In this document: positions 32,590 to 43,086 of the stretch, in pieces
Position numbering within the stretch: position 1 is the stretch's first letter
Layout of the letters: the number at the start of each line of letters is the position of its first letter
Assembly: GCA_009746045.1 (NCBI GenBank)
Contig: RPFO01000500.1
Span: 531,559 to 595,558, forward strand
DNA: 64,000 bases
Source of the DNA: Mesostigma viride
Lineage: Eukaryota > Streptophyta > Mesostigmatophyceae > Mesostigmatales > Mesostigmataceae
Direction of reading: 5' to 3'
The notes under the pieces: model-generated
Told to the model about the DNA's origin: nothing
Database searches by the model: none
Seen by the model: only the letters and a program-made list of their open reading frames with translations
Position numbers and translations under genes: made by a program

Positions 32590-33959
32590 AGGTGTCGCGC
32601 AAACGCGTGGAGAGTGCAAAGAGCTTCAAGAGAGCAAACTTGTGAACGGCGCCAACAGGTGCCAACAGGTGGACAGCGCAGACACAAACACATAAACAAC
32701 GCAAACACATGAACTGCGCGACGGGGAGCAGCGGGGCGGGTGGGGCGCTTGATTTGTGGGCACCTGTACAGGGAGGAAGAGCCCTTTGGTGGAGTGGAGG
32801 GGAGTTTGTGTCATGCTCACCGCCATGCATGTTCACACTCCACATTCATGCCTTTCGTGGCCTATTAATGCCTTGGATGGCCTCCGCGCACTTATGTTCA
32901 TCGGGGAGGGCTGGTTCGGGACATGACATTTGAGGCCACCAGATGGCCAATGACCATCTGCCTAGTGCCTATTCTTTTGGCAAGCTCAGTGGCATGCCAT
33001 GGCTGCCCTGGTCCCTGTGTGGTGAGCCAGGGCGGTTTTCGTGCGCTATGGTTTGCATGGGATCTGTGTGCGGATGGCAGCGGTCCCTGTGTGCATGCGT
33101 CGAGATGCATCCAGCATGCCAGGTGCCGCATGCTTTGGCTGATGCAGTTGGACACTCTACCATGTGTAGCTGGGCTCCTGGGCAGCAGGGACCCCAACTG
33201 CACATAGCTGTGTCTTCACCGCCCCATGGCACTGTGTGCGGAGACAGGGGAAGCGTGCTGTCAGTCGTCAGATGGTATTGCCGGTGTTTTGGATGAGATT
33301 CGCTCGCTGGCAATATATAGGCAGAGAAGTGCAGAACTTGCACACAAATATGGTGAGGAGTTTTGTGAGACAGTGCGCTCTGAATGCGAACACCCTGTGA
33401 AAAAGGAGACTAGGCCTGCCGGTTTAGTAGCTGCCCCAATCGTGTATACACGAAGGCCACAGCGCCTTGAGGCTCCGCATGGCATCCTCTAGCTGTGGCC
33501 TGTGCAGTGGCTGGCTTCGTAATGCATTTTTGTTACTGCTCGGACCATGGTGTTTGCAGCTGACGTGGTGACTGTAATGATAAACAGCAGACAAATCTGT
33601 GTAGTACGACTGCGAGTGTGGATCTTGGAGTTTCCAAGGTTGAGAGGATGCAACACATTACTCACTCGAGCTCTGAAATCTCACTTGAACACTCGATCAT
33701 GGATGTTGGTCGCATACTTAAATACTTAATTGATTATTTATTTGTGAGATTTATTCAAGCATGCATGCTTTTTCGACTCAAGTTTGCCCATGCCCTAGCT
33801 TGTCCATCAGGAGACATGCACGTATCTACTAGCCGACAGGGATAAGTAAGTAAGTGCAAGTAGGTACTTGCGTGTCATGCGCATGGGCATGCCACGGAGT
33901 ACTATGCTGATCTCATTAGAAAAGTAATTACACAATTAGTTACAACTATCGTCTGCATC
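32590..33959 (+). other. 3' flank of the Furry-like gene
   Basis: Begins with a short run of related 10-mers (CAACAGGTG, CAAACACAT) near 32650-32710. A TGTAA motif at 33573-33577 is a possible poly(A) signal, almost 1 kb after the stop. An ATG-started 88-codon frame at 33226-33492 (MALCAETGEACCQSSDG) has no recognisable domain and is not called a gene. The tetranucleotide GTAA/AAGTAAGT run near 33845-33865 marks the approach to the next repeat block. Confidence 0.4.
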
Positions 33960-34015
33960 ATTAAAAATTGAACTATAACATGACTCCGTTGGGAGATCAG
34001 TTAGCAAGGATTCCT
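33960..34015 (-). repeat. LINE-like 3' end (hairpin only)
   Basis: ACATGACTCCGTTGGGAG is the complement of the CTCCCAACGGAGT stem-loop found at other element ends, preceded in its own sense by a GCTAACTGATC-type sequence. It lies next to a family B remnant. Confidence 0.45.
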
Positions 34016-34039
34016 TGCTGGACTCGGAGACTCTTGCCA

Positions 34040-34800
34040 TAGCATTAACGCGACATTCTTGTCCTCGTACAACTCACTGGTGAGCTGCGGATGTCGGCTG
34101 TCCGCCTTCCCCGCGCGTGGGGTAAGGCTGGCCCAGCTCCCGTGCTCCTCACCGGCCTTTAAGTACATGGCGGATAAGCTGTTGTTTCTTAAATGCCGCA
34201 AGAAGCTCTCGGGGATCGTACTTCCTACACGCTGGACGACGACTTGACCCTGGCACAGCAACAGCGGCGATGGGAGCCGGCTGTGGCCGACCTACCCGCC
34301 TCCAGCTCCGGCAGAGCGCAGGGGGGAATTACCGGTATATATACTGGAGGGGGGTGGTTGATCCACGTCGACCACACAAGCCCTGGCAGGCGCCCCCTGC
34401 CACCCCAGCAAACCCAGTCTAGGGAATGTATAACAGTAGTGTATTCTGATTTGGCACGCCGCGAAGGTGAAAACCATTTGCGTTCAGTGCCGGTCCGCGC
34501 AAAACGCGGAAAACGCGATCTGCAAATGAATCCGACCGGAATCGAACTGGGGACCTCTCGCACAAACTTTCGCTGACTATAGGACGGACGTCTCCGGATC
34601 CTAGGGCATCGCCAACTTAGTACACCTACAGTCATCCGCAAAAGTTCTCCTTTCCGGGGAGTGATGCAAGCCTTTCGGATTTGGTACTAGATAAATCATT
34701 CGAGATCTGTGTAGATTATTTAGTCAGGCTAAGCCTAGCACGTGCAGCATGTGCACGCCTACGCGCATGTGCGCCTATAACGGGACTCCCCATGGATGAT
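34040..34800 (+). mobile_element. Family B remnant (ORF1 3' half and UTR)
   Basis: 34075-34400 translates, with frame breaks, to the ORF1 C-terminal half: LTGELRMSAVRLPRAWGKAG, FLKCRKKLS, LDDDLTLAQQQRR and a version of the YWKG..I.V.H block. The UTR (34690-34800, with GCTAAGCCTAGCACGTG) matches 9440-9530. Between them, about 34460-34650, lies sequence with a tRNA-like segment that is not found in the other copies. Confidence 0.6.
34530..34606 (-). ncRNA. tRNA-like sequence (SINE head or tRNA pseudogene)
   Basis: On the minus strand TAGTCAGCGAAAG resembles a pol III A box, and about 32 nt later AGTTCGATTCC is a near-perfect B box (consensus GGTTCGANTCC). Spacing fits a tRNA. The T stem does not pair well and I cannot fold a complete cloverleaf, so a functional tRNA is unlikely. 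Confidence 0.3.
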
Positions 34801-35387
34801 TAATTAATTAATTAATTAGGAACATAACTCCGTTGGGAGTATATGTAGCACATAGCCCTGAGAAGGGGCATATGAGCCTATAATACATTCTAAGCTACTT
34901 CCTGCAAGGGTGGGAATGTAAACAACACTTGCTCTAGGTGCACCAGGGCACCCGCACCCTCATGGTCTATCACGCTATGCCCGGGTAAGGGGGGAGCATG
35001 CCTGTGAGGGGGAAGATCATCATGGCTATACAAGAGCTATGGCATGGCTTCTCAGCAGAGAGTGACTCCCTGCATGGGCACAACATTACTAAATAAGGCT
35101 AGGCATCGTCTGGAGTGTGGCACATCATAGGCACACATGTACATGACTAAAAAGGCTAGGCCTCAGCTGGTATAGTGCCTGTAGTAGGCGGGCATGTACA
35201 TTAAGCCACTGTCTAACTATTCTACACTACTGCTGTATTCCCCTAGGCTGGGGCTGGAGTTGCTGGGGCCGCGGTGGTCGAGGGGGTCGCTTGCCAGGGC
35301 TTGTGGCCGACGTAGATGGCCGCCCCCTTCCAGTACACCGGCTGGCCCGCCTTGGTCTGCCGGAGCTGGAGGTATGCCATGGATGAT
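34790..35387 (-). mobile_element. Truncated family B copy with 11-bp TSD
   Basis: Body 34801-35376, minus strand: the end of ORF1 (complement of YWKGAAIYVGHKPW near 35310-35340), the 3' UTR, the ACTCC/GGAGT stem-loop at about 34822-34834 and an ATTA-type tail at 34801-34818. The target duplication CCATGGATGAT flanks it at 34790-34800 and 35377-35387. The same target sequence is found uninterrupted near 9505-9515. Confidence 0.8.
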
Positions 35388-35596
35388 GCCTGGATTAATT
35401 AATTAATTAAGTAAGTAAACTCGTGCTCCCGTTGGGGAGTCACGGAGCACCGAAGTGCTTTTAATCCCTGTGTGTGCACAACAAGAAGAAAGGGCAGAGA
35501 CCCCCTTTCTCCTTCATGCCAGAGGCATGCCACAGCTGCAATCGGGCCCGATAAACGGCCCGGCAAGATTAATTAATTAATTAATTATCAACATCA
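35388..35596 (-). repeat. Two very short LINE 3' ends
   Basis: 35394-35455 has an ATTA tail, then the complement of the LINE A-type hairpin (GCTCCCGTTGGGGAGTC). 35570-35596 has a second ATTA tail followed by TATCAACATCACTCCGTTGG, the complement of the family D end. Between them lies about 110 bp of unassigned sequence. Confidence 0.55.
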
Positions 35597-37556
35597 CTCC
35601 GTTGGCTGACGGCGGCGCTCATAACTTTCACGTTTGAGCACCGAATTTAGTCGTGAATATCACAATCGCTTCGTCTTTCTAAGACGCACATGCTGATATA
35701 ATTTTCCGACGCTATTACGCAATATACGATGAGCAAACGCCCATCGACGCAACGCAGCCTGACGGCTGCGCTCGGCAATGAAAATACGTCCGCAGCTTCG
35801 GCTGCAGCTTCGCCATCAGGTCCGGCAGGCGGCAGTGACACTAGCCGCGCACTAGTAGTCGCCCAGCACCCTCCCGGGCTCCCCGCCTCGCCTTCAGCCT
35901 CTCCCGAGCCCAAACGCAGCCGCCCAACCGAACCTAGCTGGTATGAGTACGACTTTGACGTTGACGAGTTATTTTCCACCTTCGACGTCAACAGACCCGG
36001 CTATTTCGACAGGGCAGCTATCCGGATCCTGGAGCTTCTGTTTTATGGGTCGTATGCCTCCCTTTTCGACCTGTGCCAGCGCCTCCAACGCCATAAATGC
36101 TTCCGCAGCCAGTCTGACGGCCAGTTCCAGCCTCGTGCACCTGACCTGTCTGGCTGGACGCGACCGCGCCTTCAGCTTGCCGCCCTCTTTTCCATCCTTC
36201 AGCGCAGTGCCATTGACGTCTGGCGCCCCATCCCCCTGACCGAATCCGCCCTCCTCCTCCACCTCAACGAAGCCCTCTCACAGCACGTGACGCCCCTAGC
36301 TGCAGATGTGGCAGCTGTGAGTCGCACGCTGGCTGCTGAGCTCCCCACCATCCCCACCGCCACCGCCACCGTCCTCGCCTCCTCCACCGCCACCACCCCC
36401 ACCTCTGACGCCATCACCGCCCAGCTCCGTGAAATCGACCAGCGTCTTAAAGACAACGCAATCGCCATCGAGGTCCTGCAGAACACCGCCGGCCTCACCG
36501 CCCAGGCGGTGAAGGACATTGCCGCCAAGCCAGCCCCTGCTGGCCTGGCCGGCGATGCTCCTCCCATCACGACCTGGGCGGACATGCTTAAGCAGCACAC
36601 CACCTCCACCACCTCCGCCGTCGCAGCACAGCTCCAGCGGCAGACGCTTGACCTCCGCGAGGAGGCCGAGCTCGCCAAGCGCAGCCTTAACGTCATTGTC
36701 AAGAATCTCAAGATGGAGGAAGGTGAGAATTCCGAGAAGCTTGCACGTGCTTTTGAGAGAGAAATCCTTGATCGCATGGGCCTTACTGGTGAGATCGAGC
36801 TGGCCGCCCACCGCCTTCCCCGCGCGCGGGGTAAGGCAGGGCCGCCCCCGCTCCTTCTCACCTTTAAGACCCCGGCGGACAAGATTTCTTTTCTCAGACG
36901 CCGCAAGCGGCTCGAGAAGACTCTCTTCACCCTTGATGACGACCTGACCCTGGCGCAGCAACAACGGCGACGGGAGCTATGGCCGACCTACCTCCAGCTC
37001 CGGCAGACCAAGGCGGGCCAGCCGGTGTACTGGAAGGGGGCGGCCATCTACGTCGGCCACAAGCCCTGGCAGGCGACCCCCGCGGCCCCAGCGACTCCAG
37101 ACGCCCCAGCTTAGGGGAATACAGCAGTAGTAGTGTAGAATAGATAGACCGTGGCCATGTACATGTACGCCTCCTAGAGGCACTATCCCAGCTAAGCCAC
37201 GCGCTTTATTTAATCATGTACATGTGTGCCTATGATGAGCCACACTCCAGATGATGCCTAGCTATATTTAGTTATGTTGTGCCCATGCAGGGAGTAACTC
37301 CCTGCTGAGAGCCCCGCTTTAGGCTTTGTATAGCTATGCTGATCTTCCCCCCCCATGACAGGCTCCCCCTTCGCTGGGCATAGCTTGAAGATCATGGGGA
37401 TGCACGTGCCCTGGTGCACCTAGAGCAAGGGTCCTTTACATCCCCACCCTTGCAGGAAGTAGCTTAGGATGTATGATAGGCCATATGCCCCCTCTCACGG
37501 GCTATGTGCTACATATACTCCCAACGGAGTTATGTTACAATTCAATTCAATTCAAT
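35597..37556 (+). mobile_element. Family B element, complete ORF1-only copy
   Basis: Reads 5' GGCTGACGGCGG and a UTR with TAAGACGCAC and GATATAATTTTCC, then ORF1, then a 440-bp 3' UTR. It ends with the stem-loop ACTCCCAACGGAGT and three to four ATTCA repeats. There is no reverse transcriptase. The 3' UTR and stem-loop resemble those of other families here, so the element probably borrows a LINE enzyme in trans. It abuts a second copy in the opposite direction at 37557. Confidence 0.8.
35729..37114 (+). CDS. ORF1 protein of the family B retroelement
   Basis: Intact frame of 461 codons from ATG 35729. Residues 1-75 are low-complexity and basic/Pro-rich. 75-190 is a conserved globular part (DELFSTFDVNRPGYFDR, LLFYGSYASLFDLCQRL). 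215-330 is helical with heptad character (EIDQRLKDNAIAIEVLQN, LQRQTLDLREEAELAKRS), consistent with a trimeric coiled coil. 330-450 holds LPRARGKAGPPPLLLTFKT, RRRKRLEKTLFTLDDDLTLA and a final YWKGAAIYVGHKPW block. The layout (coiled coil then an RNA-binding-like C-terminal part) fits LINE ORF1 proteins. It parallels LINE A ORF1 in layout but is not closely similar. Stop at 37112. Confidence 0.75.
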   Translation: MSKRPSTQRSLTAALGNENTSAASAAASPSGPAGGSDTSRALVVAQHPPGLPASPSASPEPKRSRPTEPSWYEYDFDVDELFSTFDVNRPGYFDRAAIRILELLFYGSYASLFDLCQRLQRHKCFRSQSDGQFQPRAPDLSGWTRPRLQLAALFSILQRSAIDVWRPIPLTESALLLHLNEALSQHVTPLAADVAAVSRTLAAELPTIPTATATVLASSTATTPTSDAITAQLREIDQRLKDNAIAIEVLQNTAGLTAQAVKDIAAKPAPAGLAGDAPPITTWADMLKQHTTSTTSAVAAQLQRQTLDLREEAELAKRSLNVIVKNLKMEEGENSEKLARAFEREILDRMGLTGEIELAAHRLPRARGKAGPPPLLLTFKTPADKISFLRRRKRLEKTLFTLDDDLTLAQQQRRRELWPTYLQLRQTKAGQPVYWKGAAIYVGHKPWQATPAAPATPDAPA

Positions 37557-39224
37557 CGCTCCGTTGGGAGTAGATGTAGCACATAGCCCTGAGAAGGGGC
37601 ATATGGCTTTTAATACATTCTAGGCTACTTCATGCAAGGGTGGGAATGTAAGCTACCCCTGCTCTAGGTGCACCAGGGCACCCGCACCCTCATGGTCTAT
37701 CACGCTATGCCCGGGTAAGGGGGGAGCATGCCTGTGAGGGGGAAGATCATCATGGCTATACAAAAACTAGAGCGTGGCATCTCAGCAGAGAGCAGCTCTC
37801 TGCATGGGCACAGCATTACTAAATAAAACTAGGCATCGTCTGGAGTGTGGCTCATCATAGGCACACATGTACATGATTAAATAAAGCGCGTGGCTTAGCT
37901 GGGATAGGGCCTCTAGGAGGCGTACGTGTACATGGCCACGGTCTATCTATGCTACACTACTACTGCTGTATTCCCCTAAGCTGGGGCGTCTGGAGTCGCT
38001 GGGGCCGCGGGGGTCGCCTGCCAGGGCTTGTGGCCGACGTAGATGGCTGCCCCCTTCCAGTACACCGGCTGCCCCGCCTTGGTCTGCCGGAGCTGGAGGT
38101 AGGTCGGCCATAGCTCCCGTCGCCGTTGTTGCTGCGCCAGGGTCAAGTCGTCATCAAGGGTGAAGAGAGTCTTCTCGAGCCGCTTGCGGCGTCTGAGAAA
38201 AGAAATCTTGTCCGCCGGGGTCTTAAAGGTGAGAAGGAGCGTGGGCGGCCCTGCCTTACCCCGCGCGCGGGGAAGGCGGTGGGCGACCAGCTCGATCTCA
38301 CTGGTCAGTAAGGCCCATGCGATCAAGGATTTCTCTCTCAAAAGCACGCGCAAGCTTCTCGGAATTCTCACCTTCCTCCATCTTGAGATTCTTGACAATG
38401 ACGTTGAGGCTGCGCTTGGCGAGCTCGGCCTCCTCGCGGAGGTCAAGCGTCTGCCGTTGAAGCTGGGCTGCGACGGCGGAGGTGGTGGAGGTGGTGTGTT
38501 GCTTAAGCATGTCCGCCCAGGTGGTGACATGGGAGGAGCATCGCCGGCCAGGCCAGCCGGGGCTGGCTTGCATGGCGGCAATGTCCTTCACCGCCTGGGC
38601 GGTGAGGCCTGCGGTGTTCTGCAAAACCTCGATAGCAATGGCGTTGTCCTTAAGACGCTGGTCGATGTCGCGGAGCTGGGCGGTGATGGAGTCGGTGGAG
38701 ACGGAGGGGGGGGGGGGGTGGAGGCGAGGAGGGCGGCGGTGGCGCCGGGTGGGGATGGTGGGGAGCTCAGCAGCCAGCGTGCCGCCATGCAATTGCCGCC
38801 ACATCTGCAGCAATGGGCGTCACGTGCTGTGAGAGGGCGGCGTGGAGGTGGTGGACGAAGGTGGATTCGGTAATGGGGGCGGGGTGCAGAAGGTCCTCGG
38901 CCGAGCCCTTAGTGCTCAAGGGTAAAGAGAGCTGCGGCTGAAGGCGGGGGCGAGACCAGCCGGCCAGGTTGGTCGACGAGTCTGAGACGCGGTGGGAATG
39001 CCGGCCGTCAACTCCGTTGCGGAAAAAATGGGTGTGGAAATTGAGTTGCTGGCACAGGGCCAGCAGTGAGGCGTGTGACCCGTAAAACACGAGCTCCAAT
39101 ATATCTTGATGGGTGGCATGTCGAAAAAGGCAGGCCTGTTGACGTCAAAGCTGGTGGTAAAGAGCCTGTCGACGTCAAAATCACGCTCAAAATCCGGCAA
39201 GATATGTGGGTGCAATAAGACCCA
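37557..39224 (-). mobile_element. Family B copy in inverted, tail-to-tail orientation
   Basis: Mirror image of 35597-37556. The junction at 37556/37557 joins two 3' ends directly, forming an inverted repeat of about 1.6 kb per arm. This copy lacks the 5' UTR and the first ~70 codons, and its ORF1 has several frame breaks. Confidence 0.8.
37976..39190 (-). pseudogene. Broken ORF1 of the inverted family B copy
   Basis: Frames at 39190-38770 (FDVDRLFTTSFDVNRPAF, ELVFYGSHASLLALCQQL), 38700-38300 (DIDQRLKDNAIAIEVLQN) and 38330-37976 (the C-terminal block with YWKGAAIYVGHKPW) together cover the protein. At least three shifts and a 38705-38717 G run separate them. Confidence 0.7.
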
Positions 39225-39344
39225 TTTAAAGCCATATGCCCCTAGCTTCTCAGGGATATGTGCTACATTGACTCCCAACGGAGTGATGTTGATAATTAAT
39301 TAATTAATTAATTAATTAATTAATTAATTAATTAATTAATTAAT
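39225..39344 (+). repeat. LINE-like 3' end with long AATT tail
   Basis: Matches 15866-15955: AAAGCCATATGCCCCT..., GGATATGTGCTACATTGACTC, ACTCCCAACGGAG, GATGTTGATAA. About 50 nt of perfect TTAA repeats follow (39295-39344). The rest of the element is missing. Confidence 0.65.
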
Positions 39345-39589
39345 ATGACCCATGTGAGCATATCATAATATAAGGAGCGTGGGCAAGTAATCTGAGCATA
39401 GCCAGGACGTATAGCATGGCTGTACAAGGACTAACTAAGCTAAGGCTATGGCTGGTGGTGTATACCGTGTGTTGGCGGTGCACGTGGCTACTAGGTATAT
39501 ATGGCACAGCTAGGCAAACAGTCTCTAGAGGCATGGCTGCCATGGCGGCAGTGACTTCCAATTATCAGGATACAAGCTATAGGGCTATT
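39345..39589. other. Short unassigned spacer
   Basis: No gene or clear repeat seen in these 245 bp; AT-richer than the flanks. Confidence 0.3.
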
Positions 39590-40692
39590 CAAGCTATTCT
39601 AGCCCGCAGGGGTCGTCCATATCTTGTGGTTGATCATCAGGTCCCCGCCCCTCCAGTACACCTTGGGCTTCTGGGGGTCCTGCTCGTCACTGGCGGAGGT
39701 ATTCCGGCCACATGCAGGTCGCGTCGCTGCTGTTGCTGGGCGGGGGTCGGCAGGTCGTCGTCCAGCGTCCAGGTGCTCAAGGTCGTGCAACCTCTTGCGA
39801 CGATCTCGAAAGGAACCGCTGCTTGTCCTCAAGGGAGGGGAAGGTGAGCAGGACTGGTGGGGGAGCCGCCTTGTCCCACGGTGAGTGGGGAAGGCGGTGG
39901 CACCCACGCACTTCTACCTCACCCGGCTACCAGGCCCATGCGGGTAAGGAGCTGGTCCTTAAGCTCGTCGGCAAGGGTGCCGGTTGACGTCTCACCTGGC
40001 TTCTGGGGGAAGCGACGCAGCATGCCACCCGGCAGTCGCGGCGGGCGCGGTCGGTGGCCTCCCATTGTTGTGCCTGGCAAAGGTCTTCAAGCTCCTGGAA
40101 TTTCGTAGCGATGGCGTCGGTATAGTGGAGGCGGTCGCTGTCCGCAGCAGGTCCGCATAGGAGACGGAGGGCATGCAAGGTGGTCGCCAGCATCCTGCTG
40201 GGGTGGCTGGGATGCAATGGTGGCCGTCTGCTCCGCTATCATTGGGACCTGTGAGGCCAGGGCCTCGGTGTAGGCGGTGATGGCTTCAAGCTTCTGCATA
40301 TGAGCACGCCGCACTTGCCAGTTGCCCTCCACCTGGTTTAGGCGAGAGACAAGTGCAGCGTGCGTCTCAGATGCCTGCACCGCGATGTGCAGCGTCGTCA
40401 AACTGGGGTTGGAGCTTGTGGACGAACTCGGTTTCCACATTGGAGCTAGACCCGGGCCTCCACCGTGTTGAGCGTCGTGTTCATCGAGGTCAGCTTCTCG
40501 GCCAACGGCCATGCAGGTCACGTGCTCCTCAAGCACTGCTCGGATGTCATCCTTGCTGAGGGAGGGAGCCGATCGATGTGGCTGTCGGCCGGGCCGCCAC
40601 GCAGCCACTGGCTGGGCTGGGGTGCGGCCGGATCTTGGCAGCAATTTTGTCCATAGGTAGCTGGAAGAAGCTGCACATGATGCCTGCTGCAT
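39590..40692 (-). pseudogene. Degenerate ORF1 of a diverged LINE-like element
   Basis: Minus-strand frames give PKVYWRGGDLMINHKIWTT near 39600-39660, equivalent to QPVYWKGAAIYVGHKPWQ of family B, and a basic RDRRKRLHDLEHLDAG block near 39750-39810. A helical N-terminal half runs from 40692 to 40090 (LSKDDIRAVLEEHVTCMAVG, LVSRLNQVEGNWQVRRAHMQ). Several shifts break the frame. This represents a separate ORF1 family. Confidence 0.55.
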
Positions 40693-40739
40693 GCTGAGTC
40701 AGACTGATGCCATGCCCAGCTCTAGCCTAGCCATAAACA

Positions 40740-40990
40740 TCTTCCACCCATTGTCATGCGGCCTGCTGGCCTTCTAGGCCATCTCCCCATGTCGCCCCGT
40801 GCGAGCATGATCGGGATGCATGATCCATCATGGTGGTGCAGGTGCACATTGTGCACCCCGAGCAGGTGACAGTTTACATCCTCCACCTGCGCAGGTTGTA
40901 GCCTAGATTGTATTAAAAACCCATAGATGCCCCTTCTCACCGGGCTATGTGTTACATATGCTCCCCACGGAGCTATTATAATTAATTCCT
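40740..40990 (+). repeat. LINE-like 3' module
   Basis: CATGGTGGTGCAGGTGCAC, TTTACATCCTCCACC, GATGCCCCTTCTCACC, GGCTATGTGTTACATATGC and the loop CTCCCCACGGAG match other 3' modules in order. A weak TTATAATTAATT tail follows. Confidence 0.55.
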
Positions 40991-41215
40991 TTCTGGATGG
41001 ATGGGGGTGGGTGGAGCTGCGAAACCGAGCTAAGCTACTAACTGATCTAAGCTAATTGAATCTAAGCTAATCTAGAAAATCCTAACTACTCTACTCAGCA
41101 ATTAAGCGACCCTTCCTCCTGGGAGGGGCCGGGGGCTTGCCCACCAGGCACCTACTGGCTGGCGTGTGGGCCTGGACAATCGTCTGCCACCTCTTCTTGT
41201 TCTGCATAGCAGTCC
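40991..41215 (-). mobile_element. Truncated LINE C copy
   Basis: In minus sense, ORF2 C-terminus (TAMQNKKRWQTIVQAHTPAS...RRKGRLIAE) from about 41215 to the stop at 41091, then the 3' UTR ending with the CCACCC-ATCC box. The terminal hairpin is missing. Confidence 0.65.
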
Positions 41216-41591
41216 AAGCAAGAGTCTGCATCATGCCCCAACCATATGTAGTCGTGAACATGCATATGGATGATGCATTAATTAAGACTTTAGCCAAGCT
41301 CTGCCTAAAGCAGAGAGTCACTCTCTGCTGAGAAGCCATGCCCTAGCCTTTGTATAGCCATGATGATCTTCCACCCCATGCCATGCACTGGCCTGTCCGA
41401 CACGAGAAGATCGAGCTCTTCATGATGATATACTGGTCATGGTGGTGCAGGTGCACTAGCTTGGTGCATGCACCTAGAGCAGGTGTAGTTTACACCCTAC
41501 CCGAGCAGGAAGTAGCCCAGAATGTATTAAAAGTCATATGCCCCTTCTCAGGGATATGTGCTACATGTACTCCCAACGGAGTTAAAATTAC
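41216..41591 (+). repeat. LINE-like 3' module (family D type)
   Basis: From about 41310 it follows the order seen at 15664-15945: GCAGAGAGTCACTCTCTGC palindrome, AGAAGCCATGCCCTAG, GATGATCTTCC, GCATGCACCTAGAGCAGG, CATATGCCCCTTCTCAGG and the loop ACTCCCAACGGAGT. No tail remains before the ACGT-rich element. Confidence 0.55.
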
Positions 41592-42918
41592 GTTGACGTA
41601 ATTACGTGTGTTTTACGTTACACTTTACTTGGCAAAAATGGGCTCGTAATGCCTTTGCGTACGTCGTCCTTTAGGTTGCCTTTCTACGTCATTTTACGCG
41701 TAAAAACGTAACAACGTACGTGAAAGTTGACGTAACGTAAAACCGTGTGGGAATGTCGGCAGATGGTTCCAAGTGAATTAAGGGGCTCTACTGTAGTTGA
41801 GTTGAGTTCAGTTTATTCCCGCGCCGGTGGTTCGACATGGTTAAATTAATAGTGGATCCATAGGCTGGTCGCTCAACACCTACTAGGCTCGTTCACTCAA
41901 CACCTACTGGCGCTCCAAGGGCCTGGGCGAACACCGCAAGCGCATATGCTCTTCAAGGTCCTCGTCCTCACGGTGCTCACGTATGGAGCCCGGAGGCGTG
42001 GACACTCACCCCCACACTGGCACCCAGGCTAGACGGCACAGTTTACAGGATGCTCCGACAGGTCCTGAACGTAGGGTTTTCCAAGCGCCCGTCATCAGAG
42101 TCTTTGTATCAGGGCATGCCTCGTATTTCGGACGAGATTAGACAGCGTAGGATAGAATTTGTAGGACACCTTGCTCGCACCAGCCAGGTTGACACCGCCC
42201 TTGGTCTGGCCGGCCCCCAGCGGCTTGGCCACTGAGCCAGGGCGGCACATTCTGACCTGGCCTGGCCCCAAGGGCATTGCCAAAAAGGTAGGGAAACATG
42301 CCACGAACTACGTACAGATGTTGCTGGATGATCTACTGGTCCCAGCCCAGTTTGAATACCGCATCCACTCTCTCTTCCGTCTTTGGACCGCCATGCAGAA
42401 CAAGCCGCGGTGGAAGCGCATTGTCAAGGCTCACACGCCCGAACCTGTGGGCAAACCACCTCCCCCCAAGCGGAGGAGGCGTTTTGATGAGTAGGGTAGT
42501 TAGGACTTAGCTAGATTAGAGTTAGGTTAGTTCGATTACGCGGCTCCTTCAACCCCACCCATCCATCAAGGAATATGTGCTACATGATCTCCCCACGGAG
42601 GCATGTTATAATTTAATTTTTAATTTAATTTAATTTTAATAGGCTGGTCTCGGGGCTCTACTGTAGTGAGCTCTTGTAGGCCTAATGGCGCCGCGTCGCG
42701 CCGCGTCGGCGCGGCGCCATGTGGTGCACGGCTACAGCAGCACTTGTCTAGTTTTGGCCATGGAAATGTTGGAAAATTACATGGAAAATCATGAGCTTTG
42801 TGCGGTTTTACGTTTTTACGTTACGTTACGTCTTTGCATTACGCACGTAAACCTTTACGTGGATTTTACGTTTTACGTCACCCTTTTTTTCCATTTTACG
42901 TGTTTACGTTACGTCAAC
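41592..42918. mobile_element. ACGT-rich inverted-repeat element interrupted by LINE C
   Basis: Outer ends are GTTGACGTAA (41592) and its complement ending TACGTCAAC at 42918. Both flanks inside the ends are dense in TTTTACGT/ACGTAAAA motifs (41600-41745 and 42808-42915), like subterminal transposase sites. No target duplication is obvious. The element was about 550 bp before LINE C entered at 41871. A GC-rich palindrome (GGCGCCGCG...CGCGGCGCC) lies near 42688-42717. Confidence 0.45.
41860..42649 (+). mobile_element. Truncated LINE C copy with 11-bp TSD
   Basis: Body 41871-42638: the C-terminal part of ORF2, the 3' UTR, the CTCCCCACGGAG hairpin and a degenerate TTTAA tail. The ORF2 part has shifts before 42050, then LRQVLNVGFS, RQRRIEFVGHLARTSQVDT, and KPPPPKRRRRFDE with stop near 42494. 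The duplication ATAGGCTGGTC lies at 41860-41870 and 42639-42649. Confidence 0.8.
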
Positions 42919-43086
42919 TCGATCCCTGACCACCTTTATGCCCAACCGCGAGCTTGAACGATCAGCCGGGGCGGAAGGCTTGGCTTCACTCCGTTTCCCT
43001 TGAGGGGAGCGTGGGGGCCGCATTAATTCCTGCGCGCCCTCCCCATGAGCCCTTAATTTGTTCACGCTGGTGCCGGCCCGGCCTAA

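Noticed and set aside
33226-33492. 88-codon ATG frame after the Furry-like gene
   Set aside because: No domain, no promoter context, and it lies before the likely poly(A) signal of that gene, so probably 3' UTR.
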